Assembly: GCA_016876055.1 (NCBI GenBank)
Contig: VHDM01000006.1
Span: 1 to 25,653 of the forward strand
DNA length: 25,653 nt
Direction: 5' to 3'
DNA from: Verrucomicrobiota bacterium
Lineage (GTDB): Bacteria; Verrucomicrobiota; Verrucomicrobiia; Methylacidiphilales; Verrucolacustridaceae
Part shown: in pieces, positions 6,954-14,414 of the stretch
Layout of the letters: the number at the start of each line of letters is the position of its first letter
How positions within the stretch are numbered: the stretch's first letter is position 1
Notes under the pieces: model-generated
The model's input: only the letters and a program-made list of their open reading frames with translations
Databases searched by the model: none
What the model was told of the DNA's origin: nothing
Translations under genes and position numbers: made by a program

Positions 6954-8114
6954 CTAAGACGGTGAGAGGCCGAAGAGGGCGAGGGTGGGATTTTCGACGA
7001 ACTTTTTGATCTCGATGAGGAAGCCCACCGCCTCCTTGCCGTCGATGAGACGGTGGTCATAGGAAAGGGCGAGGTTCATCATCGGACGGATTTCCACCTG
7101 ACCGTCTACCGCGATGGGCCGGGGCTGGATGGCATGCATGCCGAGGATGGCAGACTGGGGCGGATTCAGGATGGGAGTGGACAGCACGGAACCGTAAATG
7201 CCGCCGTTGGAAATAGTGAAGACGCCTCCCTCAAGATCAGGGAGGGACAGTTTTCCGTCCCGGGCGCGTTGGGCAACCCCGGCCAAGGCCTTTTCAATTC
7301 CGGCGAGATCGAGTTGGTCGCAGTCGCGCAGGACAGGAACCACGAGGCCCTTCTCCGTGCCGACGGCGACGCCGATGTCGTAGTAGTGCTGTTCGACGAT
7401 CTCATCGCCCTCGATGCGGGCGTTGACGGCCGGGACGGCCTTGAGGGCGTGAACGGCGGCTTGGATGAAGAAGGACATGAAGCCGAGTTTCACCCCGTGC
7501 TCGGCCTGGAAGACGGGTTGGACCTCGGAGCGCAGGGCGATGAGCTTGGAGAGGTCGGCCTCGTTGAAGGTGGAGAGAATGGCGGCGGTGTGTTGGGCGC
7601 TGACGAGGCGGTCGGCGATTTTGCGCCGCAAAGGGGACATCCGGCGGCGGGATTCTTTGCCGGCCCGGAAAGTTCGGGCCACAGCCCTTTCTTCAAAAGT
7701 GGCTGGGCCCCCGCTTTCGCGGGGGGAGATGGGAGATGGGGGGCGTTCGTTTACGTTTAGGTTTACGTTTACGGAAGGTTCGGGTTTGGAGGTTGTACTC
7801 GGCCCTCCTTCGCTGCGGACCGGCTTCGCGGGCGCAGCTACGGAGGGTTTGACGGCACCCTTGCCGGGCAAAATGTGGGCGACGACTTGGCCGACCTTCA
7901 CCTCGGTGCCTTCGGCAACAAGGATCTCAAGCGTGCCGGAGGTTTCGGCGAAGACTTCGGAGGTGACCTTATCCGTCTCGATCTCGAATAGCGGATCGCC
8001 GGAGGCGACGCTGTCGCCGTTCTTCTTCTTCCAGCTGCCGATGACGCCGGAGGTGATGGATTCGCCGACGGAGGGAACCTTTACAGAGATGAGATTAGCG
8101 GTGGCGGGGTTCAT
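6954..8114 (-). CDS. sucB: Dihydrolipoyllysine-residue succinyltransferase (E2 of 2-oxoglutarate dehydrogenase)
   Basis: This E2o core transfers the succinyl group from lipoyl-lysine to CoA in the TCA cycle. Residues 8-82 are a lipoyl domain with Lys49 in ETDKVTSEV. Residues about 158-386 are the acyltransferase domain, with TFNEADLS, GFMSFF, NPPQSAILGMHAI and the catalytic YDHRLIDG (His354, Asp358). Between them, residues 86-157 form a low-complexity linker in which I cannot find the usual peripheral subunit-binding domain. The linker DNA is built of hexamer and hairpin repeats. I chose the ATG at 8114, which overlaps the sucA stop as ATGA and has GGAAAAAG upstream; the in-frame ATG at 8126 would add only MEKE. 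It follows sucA directly; no E3 gene lies in the window. Confidence 0.95.
   Translation of the reverse strand: MNPATANLISVKVPSVGESITSGVIGSWKKKNGDSVASGDPLFEIETDKVTSEVFAETSGTLEILVAEGTEVKVGQVVAHILPGKGAVKPSVAAPAKPVRSEGGPSTTSKPEPSVNVNLNVNERPPSPISPRESGGPATFEERAVARTFRAGKESRRRMSPLRRKIADRLVSAQHTAAILSTFNEADLSKLIALRSEVQPVFQAEHGVKLGFMSFFIQAAVHALKAVPAVNARIEGDEIVEQHYYDIGVAVGTEKGLVVPVLRDCDQLDLAGIEKALAGVAQRARDGKLSLPDLEGGVFTISNGGIYGSVLSTPILNPPQSAILGMHAIQPRPIAVDGQVEIRPMMNLALSYDHRLIDGKEAVGFLIEIKKFVENPTLALFGLSPS
7708..7737. repeat. Perfect hairpin plus GGGAGAT heptamers inside the sucB linker
   Basis: CCCCCGC (7708-7714), loop TTTC, GCGGGGG (7719-7725), then two GGGAGAT heptamers at 7724-7737. They are read in frame as the SucB linker segment around PPSPISPRESGG. 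Confidence 0.65.
7750..7773 (-). repeat. CGTAAA hexamer array inside the sucB linker
   Basis: Four TTTACG units on the plus strand, the second being TTTAGG. On the coding strand they are read as alternating Val-Asn and Leu-Asn pairs (VNVNLNVN). The flanking CGAACG resembles the CGAATG next to the array at 6844. Confidence 0.8.
7803..7847. repeat. 15-bp inverted repeat inside the sucB linker
   Basis: CCCTCCTTCGCTGCG (7803-7817) and CGCAGCTACGGAGGG (7833-7847) pair at 13 of 15 positions around a 15-base GC-rich loop. In SucB it encodes part of the linker just after the lipoyl domain (KPVRSEGGPSTT). Confidence 0.65.
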
Positions 8115-11086
8115 TTCTTTTTCCATTTACGTTTAAGTTGAACTTTAGTTTTGCGCACAGCTTGGGATTTTGTGGCCTTGGCTTTGGCCGCGGCGGAGCG
8201 CGGCCCATCAGAAGGTTGCAACGAAGCAGCGGGAGGGATGGGGGATTGCGGATTGGGGATTGAGGGGGATTTGAAATTGAAGGCGGAGGCGAGGAGTTGG
8301 TTCTGCTCGAGGGTGTGGATGGCGAGGGCGCCGGTGGCGGGGGAAGCGGCGGCGCGGCGACCGGCGTAGCGGATCTCCTTTTTGAAAAGGTTGCGGAGCC
8401 TGGATTCCAGATGGTTCCACGCCCCCATGTTCTTGGGCTCCTCCTGGCACCAGACGATTTCGGCGTCGGGTGAATGCTGGAAGACGGCGGTCTGCAGTTT
8501 TTTCTCGTGGAGAGGGTAAATCTGTTCGAGCCGGATGATGGCGTTGTCTTGGAGGCCGTGTTTTTCGCGGAAGTCGGCGAGGTCGTAGTAGATCTTGCCG
8601 GAGCAGAGGATGACCTGGCGCGCACCGGACGCGGCGGCGGGGTCGGGGAGAACCTCCTCAAAACAGCCACGGGTACAGTCTTTGACGGGGCTGGAGGCGC
8701 GGGGATCGCGCAGCATTCCTTTGGGGGTCATCACCACCAGAGGCTTGATGGTTTTGCGGATGGACTGGCGACGGAGCAGGTGAAAATAGTTGGCGGGTGT
8801 GGTGGGATAGGTGACGACCCAGTTATCCTCGGCGCAGAGTTGGAGGAAGCGTTCGAGGCGGGCGCTGGAGTGTTCGGGTCCCTGGCCGTGGTAGCCGTGG
8901 GGAAGAAGAAGAGTGATGCGGGAGGTGACGCCCCATTTCGATTCGGCGGCGGCGATGTACTGATCGATCTGGGTCTGGGCGCCGTTGGCGAAGTCGCCGA
9001 ACTGGGCCTCCCAGAGAATGAGCATGTCGGGGCAGTCGAGGGAGTAGCCGTAGTCAAAGCCAAGGACGGCGGCTTCTGAAAGGGGGGAATTGTAGACGCA
9101 GAAAGTAGCCTGATCCTTGGCCAGATTCTTGAGGGGGAGGTAGCGGGCCCGGGTACGAAGGTCGTAGATGGCGGAGTGGCGCTGGCTGAAGGTGCCGCGG
9201 CGGCTGTCCTGCCCGGAGAGCCGGATGGCGTGCCCTTGGGTGAGCAAAGAAGCAAAGGCGAGGTGTTCGGCGCCGGCCCAATCGAGGGGCATTTTCCCCT
9301 CCGCCATGGCACGGCGGTGATCGAGCATCTTGCGGATCTTGGTGTTGATCTGGTAATCGGCAGGCACGGAGGAGATGGCGCGGCCAAGTTTGGCGAGGGT
9401 GGGGCCGGGGACGCCGGTGGGCGTGGGTTCCAGCAAGGCAGGACAGCGGCGATCGGGGCGGAGCTTGGGTTTGAAATGAGAAACGGCCTCGCGGGATTCG
9501 CGCAGGGCGTCCTCGGAGACAGTGTCGAGGAGGGAACGGATTTTTTGAATCTGCTCCTCCGTGATGACGCCGGATTCGAGCAGGCGGCGGGCGAGGAGGC
9601 GGCTGATGGAGGGGTGCTGGTCGATCTCGGAGTAAAGGGTGGGCTGGGTAAAGTTGGGTTCATCGCCCTCGTTGTGGCCGTGTTTCCGGTAGCAGACGAT
9701 GTCGAGGACGATATCCTCGTGGAAGCGCTGACGGAACTCGAGGGCCAACTGGATGACGGCGCAGGCGGAGAGGGGGTCATCGCCGTTGACATGAAAGATG
9801 GGTAGGCCGAGGGCCTTGGCGGGGGCGGTGCAATAGCGGCTCGAGCGGGAGTCGATGGGGACGGTGGTGAAAGCGATCTGGTTGTTGACGATGATGTGGA
9901 TGGTGCCGCCGGTCTTGTAGCCCTCGAGTTTGGAGAGGTTGAGGGTTTCGGCGACGACCCCCTGAGCGGCGAAGGCGCCGTCGCCGTGAATGAGGACGGG
10001 GAGGACCTTTTCGCGTTTGACGGTGTCCTCGCGGAGGCGTTGGCGGGCGCGGGCCTTGCCCTCGACGACCGGATCGACGGCCTCCAGGTGGCTGGGATTG
10101 GGGGCGAGGGAGACCCGGAGCTTTTTGTTGTCCGAGGTGGTGACGGTGTTTTCGTAACCGAGGTGGTATTTGACGTCGCCGTCGCCGAGAACGGTTTCGG
10201 GGACGTAGTTTTCGTGGAACTCGGTGAAAAGCTTGCGGCGGGATTTGCCGAGCGTGTTGACGAGGACGTTCAGGCGGCCGCGATGGGCCATACCGAGCTC
10301 GACTTCCTCAACGCCGTGGAGAGAGCAGGCCTCGAGGAGAGCATCCAGCACAGCAATGAGAGTTTCCCCGCCTTCCAGAGAAAACCGTTTCTGGCCGACG
10401 TAGCGGGTGTGCAGGAACCGCTCCAAGGATTCAGCGGCGATGATTTTTTCAAGGATGCGCCGCTGTTGGGCGGGGGTGAACTGGGACTGGTTGCGATTTC
10501 GTTCCATCCGGTCGCGGAGCCAGCGGCGGATGGCAAAGTTCATGATGTGCATGAACTCGACGCCGAGGGTGCCGCAGTAGGTTTCGCGAAGGAAAGTCAG
10601 GATGTCGCGAAGGGTGCGCGGGCCGCCGCCGCCGAGGGTGCCGGAGTCAAAGACCTGATCGAGGTCGGCATCGGTAAAGCGAAAGTTGGAAAGCGCAAGG
10701 TCCGGATTTTCCGCCGGGGCCAAGCCGAGGGGATCGAGGTGGGCAAGGGTGTGGCCGAGAGCGCGGTAGGCGAAGAGAAGATTGTAGACCCGGGCCTGGG
10801 GCAGGACGTCCCCGGTGGGTGCGGGGGAAGGGGAGCCGGGGCGGGCGGGTGGCCGCAGTTGGCAACCGAGCTCGAAGCCTTCGAAGAAGCCGCGCCAGAC
10901 GGGCTCGACGGAGGAGGGGTCGTTTTTCCACTGCTCGTAGAGGTCTTCGAGCAGGGCGGCGTGGCCGGGGTGGCCCAACCGGCCTAAAGCGGGAGAAGGA
11001 GCGACGGAGGAGCGATTGGGATTCAGCCGGTCCAGCGCGGTGAGGGCTGGATCGGGCTCAGGCGTGGGTTGGAGGTCGCGAACCAC
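8111..11086 (-). CDS. sucA: 2-oxoglutarate dehydrogenase E1 component
   Basis: Thiamine diphosphate-dependent decarboxylase of the 2-oxoglutarate dehydrogenase complex; it also succinylates the lipoyl group of SucB. Visible are the N-terminal E2-binding-type segment LYEQWKNDPSSVEPVWRGFF (residues 49-68), GMAHRGRLNVLVN (265-277), the thiamine-binding GDGAFAAQG (368-376) with NNQIAFTT (401-408), and a C-terminal half ending VWCQEEPKNMGAWNH. The family normally stops near QLLASAF. Here 55 more residues follow (about 937-991), Pro/Ser-rich then Lys-rich to KRKWKKK, encoded by short DNA repeats. The start is a GTG at 11086. No ATG lies in frame upstream before a stop, and only a weak GGA precedes it, so the exact start is uncertain. 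The tail overlaps the sucB start. Confidence 0.95.
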   Translation of the reverse strand: MVRDLQPTPEPDPALTALDRLNPNRSSVAPSPALGRLGHPGHAALLEDLYEQWKNDPSSVEPVWRGFFEGFELGCQLRPPARPGSPSPAPTGDVLPQARVYNLLFAYRALGHTLAHLDPLGLAPAENPDLALSNFRFTDADLDQVFDSGTLGGGGPRTLRDILTFLRETYCGTLGVEFMHIMNFAIRRWLRDRMERNRNQSQFTPAQQRRILEKIIAAESLERFLHTRYVGQKRFSLEGGETLIAVLDALLEACSLHGVEEVELGMAHRGRLNVLVNTLGKSRRKLFTEFHENYVPETVLGDGDVKYHLGYENTVTTSDNKKLRVSLAPNPSHLEAVDPVVEGKARARQRLREDTVKREKVLPVLIHGDGAFAAQGVVAETLNLSKLEGYKTGGTIHIIVNNQIAFTTVPIDSRSSRYCTAPAKALGLPIFHVNGDDPLSACAVIQLALEFRQRFHEDIVLDIVCYRKHGHNEGDEPNFTQPTLYSEIDQHPSISRLLARRLLESGVITEEQIQKIRSLLDTVSEDALRESREAVSHFKPKLRPDRRCPALLEPTPTGVPGPTLAKLGRAISSVPADYQINTKIRKMLDHRRAMAEGKMPLDWAGAEHLAFASLLTQGHAIRLSGQDSRRGTFSQRHSAIYDLRTRARYLPLKNLAKDQATFCVYNSPLSEAAVLGFDYGYSLDCPDMLILWEAQFGDFANGAQTQIDQYIAAAESKWGVTSRITLLLPHGYHGQGPEHSSARLERFLQLCAEDNWVVTYPTTPANYFHLLRRQSIRKTIKPLVVMTPKGMLRDPRASSPVKDCTRGCFEEVLPDPAAASGARQVILCSGKIYYDLADFREKHGLQDNAIIRLEQIYPLHEKKLQTAVFQHSPDAEIVWCQEEPKNMGAWNHLESRLRNLFKKEIRYAGRRAAASPATGALAIHTLEQNQLLASAFNFKSPSIPNPQSPIPPAASLQPSDGPRSAAAKAKATKSQAVRKTKVQLKRKWKKK
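8126..8143 (-). repeat. Degenerate CGTAAA hexamers at the sucA 3' end
   Basis: TTTACG, TTTAAG and TTGAAC on the plus strand form a decayed version of the hexamer array. They encode the end of the SucA tail (VQLKRK) and lie just upstream of the sucB start, again beside an ATGG. Confidence 0.5.
8243..8263. repeat. Three GGATTGN heptamers in the sucA tail
   Basis: GGATTG recurs at 8243, 8250 and 8257 with period 7, giving the SIPNPQSPIP part of the SucA C-terminal extension on the minus strand. Confidence 0.75.
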
Positions 11087-11172
11087 AATGACGAGTATTC
11101 CAAAGTAAGTTGATTAGGCGAGGGTGCTTTTTGAAATCGACGTTAGATCGAAATTCAGATGAAAAACACGAC

Positions 11173-11178
11173 ATTATA
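11173..11178 (-). promoter_or_regulatory. Candidate -10 box for sucAB
   Basis: A perfect TATAAT on the minus strand in the only AT-rich part of the 232-base gap between sucA and the DUF2237 gene, about 87 bases before the sucA GTG. No good -35 box is seen at 16-18 bases (nearest TATGTA or TTATGT), so this is tentative. Confidence 0.3.
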
Positions 11179-11318
11179 TATTGATGGGCAATGAGATACA
11201 TAAGTACTCAAGGTCTCTAACCAGGATGGCCCTGGGCCCCGCTCTTGCCATTTGGCTCGGGGGGAATCCTGAATGGTTTCCCGATTGCCCCGATTACACC
11301 CAAGCGACAAATTCAAGG

Positions 11319-11705
11319 ATGGTTACGAAGCGGAACGACCAGCGGAATGTTTTGGGGACGGAACTCAAGAGCTGTTCGTTCGATCCGCTGACCGGATTCA
11401 CGCGATCGGGCAGTTGTGAGGGGCACGAAGCGGATTTCGGATGCCATGCGGTTTGCGCCCAAGTGACAGAGCAGTTTTTGGAGTTCAGCCGGCTGGCGGG
11501 CAATGACCTTTCCACGCCGCGGCCGGAGTACGAGTTTCCAGGGTTAAAACCGGGGGACCGTTGGTGCGTCTGCGCCGCTCGTTGGGAGGAGGCACGCTTG
11601 GCCGGCAAAGCGCCGCCGGTAATTCTTGAGTCGACCCACGCCGCGGCTTTGGAACATGTGCAGCTGGCCGAGCTGCGCCGCCATGCTTTGGATGTCAGCG
11701 GCTAG
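11319..11705 (+). CDS. DUF2237 family protein
   Basis: A 128-residue soluble protein matching the DUF2237 family in pattern: NVLGTELKSCSFDPLTGFTR, then GCHAVCAQVTEQFLEFS, GNDLSTP, FPGLKPGDRWCVCAARW and APPVILESTHAAALE. The conserved cysteines and the WCVCA motif suggest metal or thiol chemistry, but the family's function is unknown to me. I place the start at the ATG at 11319 because homologues begin a few residues before NVLGT. The frame is open back to 11181, but that extension (MMGNEIHKYSRSLT...) is unlike the family and runs through the AT-rich promoter gap. No good ribosome-binding site is seen. It stops 3 bases from the convergent fabH stop. Confidence 0.85.
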   Translation: MVTKRNDQRNVLGTELKSCSFDPLTGFTRSGSCEGHEADFGCHAVCAQVTEQFLEFSRLAGNDLSTPRPEYEFPGLKPGDRWCVCAARWEEARLAGKAPPVILESTHAAALEHVQLAELRRHALDVSG

Positions 11706-11708
11706 CGG

Positions 11709-12704
11709 TCACCATTCAAGAATGGCGCTGGCCCAAGTGAGGCCGCCGCCAAAGGCGACGAGCAGGATCTTATCGCTCTGTTGCAGTTTCCTTTCCGAGG
11801 CGGCCTCGTGCAGGGCGACCGGGATGCAGGCGGCCGACATATTCCCGTAGCGGTGGACGTTGGCGAAGCAGCGTTCCCGCGGGAACTTCAGCTTCTCCAC
11901 CAGCGCGTCGATGATGCGGATGTTGGCTTGGTGGGAAATGACGCAGGTGATGTCCTCCAGCCTCACCCCGGCCTTGTCCATCGAACGACGGGCGGAATCC
12001 GCCATGGCGGTGACCGCCTGCTTGAAAATTTCCTTTCCGGCCATGACGATGCAATCGGGGCTGGCCGGGGCGGGCGGGGCGATCGCCTTGCCCCGAGCCA
12101 TCGGGTTGTTGAGGTGGAGGAGTTCGGAGGAAGCGCCATCAGCGCCCCAGTCGGTGGCAAGAAGTCCGCGGGAATCCGGCTCGCGGCGAACGACCACGGC
12201 ACCGGCGCCATCGCCGAAAAGGACGCAGGTATTGCGGTCCCGCCAGTCGACCACGGAGGAAAGGCGCTCGGTGCCGACGAGCAGGATGTTTTTTGCGGCG
12301 CCGGTCTTCAGGAACTGGTCGGCGACGATCAGGCCGTAGAGAAAACCGGAGCAGGCGGCCTGCAGGTCAAAGGCCGGACAACCGGTGGCGCCGAGCTCAG
12401 CGGAGATGCGGCAGGCGGAGGAGGGGAACATCGAATCAGGGGTGACCGTGGCGGTCAGGATGAGATCCAGATCGGTCGCTTTGAGCTTGGCGTTGGCGAG
12501 GGCCTGCTTGGCGGCGGCCACCCCCATGAAGGTGGAAGTTTCCTGTTCCGAGGCGATCCGCCGCTCCTTGATGCCGGTGCGGGTCATGATCCACTCGTCG
12601 CTGGTGTCGACGAGCTTTTCGAGATCAGCGTTGGTGAGGACGCGGGCGGGAAGATAGACGCCCGTCCCGACCACTTTCAGGCCGGAATCAGGCCGCGACG
12701 GCAT
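11709..12704 (-). CDS. fabH: 3-oxoacyl-ACP synthase III (KAS III)
   Basis: FabH condenses acetyl-CoA (or another short acyl-CoA) with malonyl-ACP to start fatty acid elongation. The 331-residue protein has the thiolase-fold triad Cys118 (QAACSGF), His258 (ISHQAN) and Asn288 (RYGNMS), plus DEWIMTRTGIKERR near the N-terminus. The ATG at 12704 (MPSRPDSG) is preceded by AAGGAA at 10 bases inside the plsX 3' end, so I prefer it to the ATG at 12728. It overlaps plsX by 17 bases and is the last gene of the long minus-strand block, ending tail to tail with the DUF2237 gene. Acyl-CoA preference cannot be read from the sequence. Confidence 0.96.
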   Translation of the reverse strand: MPSRPDSGLKVVGTGVYLPARVLTNADLEKLVDTSDEWIMTRTGIKERRIASEQETSTFMGVAAAKQALANAKLKATDLDLILTATVTPDSMFPSSACRISAELGATGCPAFDLQAACSGFLYGLIVADQFLKTGAAKNILLVGTERLSSVVDWRDRNTCVLFGDGAGAVVVRREPDSRGLLATDWGADGASSELLHLNNPMARGKAIAPPAPASPDCIVMAGKEIFKQAVTAMADSARRSMDKAGVRLEDITCVISHQANIRIIDALVEKLKFPRERCFANVHRYGNMSAACIPVALHEAASERKLQQSDKILLVAFGGGLTWASAILEW

Positions 12705-13728
12705 CGGCTTTGGCTTCCTTGTGGGCACCGGCGATTTCGGCGGCGCGAATGATCCGATCGTTCACGCGGTGTTCCACGGCCTCGACCGCCTCGCGGATGG
12801 CGTTACGGATGGCCTTCACGCTGGAGCTACCGTGGGCAATCACGGTGACTCCGTTGACGCCCAGCAGCAGGGAGCCACCGTACTCTTCGTAGTTGGTCTT
12901 CTTTTTGATGGCGCGGAAGGCGTTGCGGGCCAACCAGGCCCCGGCCATGCGCAGCGGGGTCTTTTTCATCTCGTGCGCGAGCCAATGAAAGATGGCGGAG
13001 GCGATGCTCTCGCTGGTCTTGAGCACGACATTGCCGACGAAGCCGTCGCAGACGACGACCTCCACCGGACGCTCGAAGAGATCGCGGCCCTCGATGTTGC
13101 CAACGAAGTTGATCGGGGCCGCGGAGAGGAGCTTGAAAGTGTCCTTGGTGAGGGAGTTGCCTTTGACATCCTCCGAGCCGATGGAGAGCAGGCCCACCCG
13201 GGGCTTTTTGTACCCGAGAATTTCCTCGGAAAAGATGGATCCCATCAAGGCGTAATCGAGCAGGTGCTCCGGGCGGGCGTCGAGGTTGGCTCCCGCGTCC
13301 AGCAAAATGAAGAGATTGGTTTCCGTCGGCATGATGGTGGCAATGCCGGGGCGGCTGATGCCGGGCAAGGTGCGCAGGCGGATGGTGGCGGCGGCGACCA
13401 TCGCACCCGTGTGGCCGGCGGAAACGGCAGCCTCGGCCTGTTCGTCGCGGACGGCTTCAATGCAACGCAGGATGGAGTTGTTCTTTTTGCGGCGCAGGGA
13501 TTCCACCGCCGGATCGCCCATCTCGATGACGGTATCGCAGTGGTGGATCTCGAAGCGGGAATCGGGCTTTGCCTGGCCCAGTTTTTTGAGTTCGGCCCGG
13601 ATCTCCGGCTCTTTGCCGAAAAGCAGGAGCGTTTCAATCTGGGGGAAGCGGGCGAGGGCCTCGACGGCGGCGGCGACCGGACGTTCCGGGGCGAAATCAC
13701 CACCCATGGCGTCGAGTGCGATTTTCAT
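12688..13728 (-). CDS. plsX: Phosphate acyltransferase PlsX
   Basis: PlsX converts acyl-ACP and phosphate to acyl-phosphate, the donor for PlsY in phospholipid synthesis; it is a peripheral membrane enzyme. The 346 residues start with the family signature MKIALDAMGGDFAPE and contain VSAGHTGAMVAAA, LLDAGANLDARPEHLLDYA, GLLSIGSEDVKGN and VVCDGFVGNVVLK. The length is normal. The ATG at 13728 has no purine-rich ribosome-binding site; an 11-bp hairpin sits five bases upstream instead. It is flanked by rpmF (34-base gap) and fabH (overlap), the conserved order of this operon in many bacteria. Confidence 0.97.
   Translation of the reverse strand: MKIALDAMGGDFAPERPVAAAVEALARFPQIETLLLFGKEPEIRAELKKLGQAKPDSRFEIHHCDTVIEMGDPAVESLRRKKNNSILRCIEAVRDEQAEAAVSAGHTGAMVAAATIRLRTLPGISRPGIATIMPTETNLFILLDAGANLDARPEHLLDYALMGSIFSEEILGYKKPRVGLLSIGSEDVKGNSLTKDTFKLLSAAPINFVGNIEGRDLFERPVEVVVCDGFVGNVVLKTSESIASAIFHWLAHEMKKTPLRMAGAWLARNAFRAIKKKTNYEEYGGSLLLGVNGVTVIAHGSSSVKAIRNAIREAVEAVEHRVNDRIIRAAEIAGAHKEAKADAVAA
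12715..12720 (-). promoter_or_regulatory. Shine-Dalgarno site for fabH
   Basis: AAGGAA within the plsX coding end, 10 bases before the ATG at 12704. It supports the shorter fabH start. Confidence 0.55.
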
Positions 13729-13733
13729 GAAAG

Positions 13734-13759
13734 GGTACTCGCGGGGCCGCGAGGGTACC
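13734..13759 (-). promoter_or_regulatory. Hairpin between rpmF and plsX
   Basis: GGTACTCGCGG (13734-13744) pairs with CCGCGAGGGTACC (13747-13759) with a 2-base bulge. It fills the 34-base gap and occupies the place where plsX should have a ribosome-binding site. It could affect plsX translation or set an mRNA end after rpmF. There is no U-tract. Confidence 0.45.
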
Positions 13760-13762
13760 GGT

Positions 13763-13948
13763 TTAGGCCGCGGGGGTCTCGATGGTCAGGACCTGCCGAT
13801 TGCGGTAACGGCCGGTGGCCGGATCGACCACGTGCGGGAGGTGGGGTTGGCCGGCCTGGTCGCGGCGCAGCTGGGGCAAGGATCGGCGGTGCGTGAATTT
13901 CCTCATGCGCATCCGCATCTTTGAAGTCTTTCTTTTCGGAACACCCAT
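13763..13948 (-). CDS. rpmF: Large ribosomal subunit protein bL32
   Basis: A 61-residue basic protein beginning MGVPKRKTSKMRMRMRK, the bL32 N-terminal signature, and ending YRNRQVLTIETPAA. It binds 23S rRNA near the peptidyl transferase exit side. The zinc-binding CxxC pairs found in many bL32 proteins are absent; the loop reads RRDQAGQPHLPHVVDPATG, so this is a zinc-free (C-minus) form. It starts 4 bases after the DUF177 stop and precedes plsX, the standard yceD-rpmF-plsX order. Confidence 0.95.
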   Translation of the reverse strand: MGVPKRKTSKMRMRMRKFTHRRSLPQLRRDQAGQPHLPHVVDPATGRYRNRQVLTIETPAA

Positions 13949-13952
13949 GGTT

Positions 13953-14414
13953 TCAGTTCTCCCTTTTGAGCTGGTCCAGATCCCGCCAGACCAAGGCCCG
14001 TCTTTTTTCAGCGAAGTCGTCCTTGCCAGGGGCGAATTCTCGCCCCGAGCGCGGGCAACGACCTGCGCTGTCCAACTCGCAGCGGGGTGCGAGCGGCATA
14101 CTTAGAATCATGTCTTCCCGGATCAGGGGAGTCAAGTCAGCCACGGCATCCTCGGGAACGGTGACAATTCGGCAGAAGTCCTTGATTGCCAATTGCCAAG
14201 GAATGGGGTCGAGGCACCGGGCGCACTGGATCTGAAACGATGCCCCCAAAGTGCCGGTGACGGTGATTTCGGAGCCGTGGCGGCTGACCTGAAGGGAGTA
14301 ATCCAAGGTGTTCCAACCGGTGATGTTTTCGGCCGGGATGGCGTAATCCGCCACCGGCAGCGATCCCTGGAGCGTCAGCCCGCTCTCCGGGATCTGGCGG
14401 GGATCGATTTTCAT
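13953..14414 (-). CDS. DUF177 (YceD-like) protein
   Basis: A 153-residue cytosolic protein of the DUF177/YceD family, nearly always encoded just before rpmF and linked to 23S rRNA or bL32 metabolism. Visible features are a CARC pair (Cys64, Cys67) in FQIQCARCLDPI, an acidic central part and a second cluster PLAPRCELDSAGRCP (Cys112, Cys120). In relatives the last cluster usually has further cysteines (CPxCG); here the second CxxC is CPRS, so metal binding is probably incomplete. Its ATG overlaps the coaD stop as ATGA and rpmF starts 4 bases after its own stop. Confidence 0.87.
   Translation of the reverse strand: MKIDPRQIPESGLTLQGSLPVADYAIPAENITGWNTLDYSLQVSRHGSEITVTGTLGASFQIQCARCLDPIPWQLAIKDFCRIVTVPEDAVADLTPLIREDMILSMPLAPRCELDSAGRCPRSGREFAPGKDDFAEKRRALVWRDLDQLKREN

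Noticed and set aside
11181..11318. N-terminal extension of the DUF2237 protein
   Set aside because: The extension crosses the AT-rich promoter-like region and has no similarity to the family, which begins near NVLGT.
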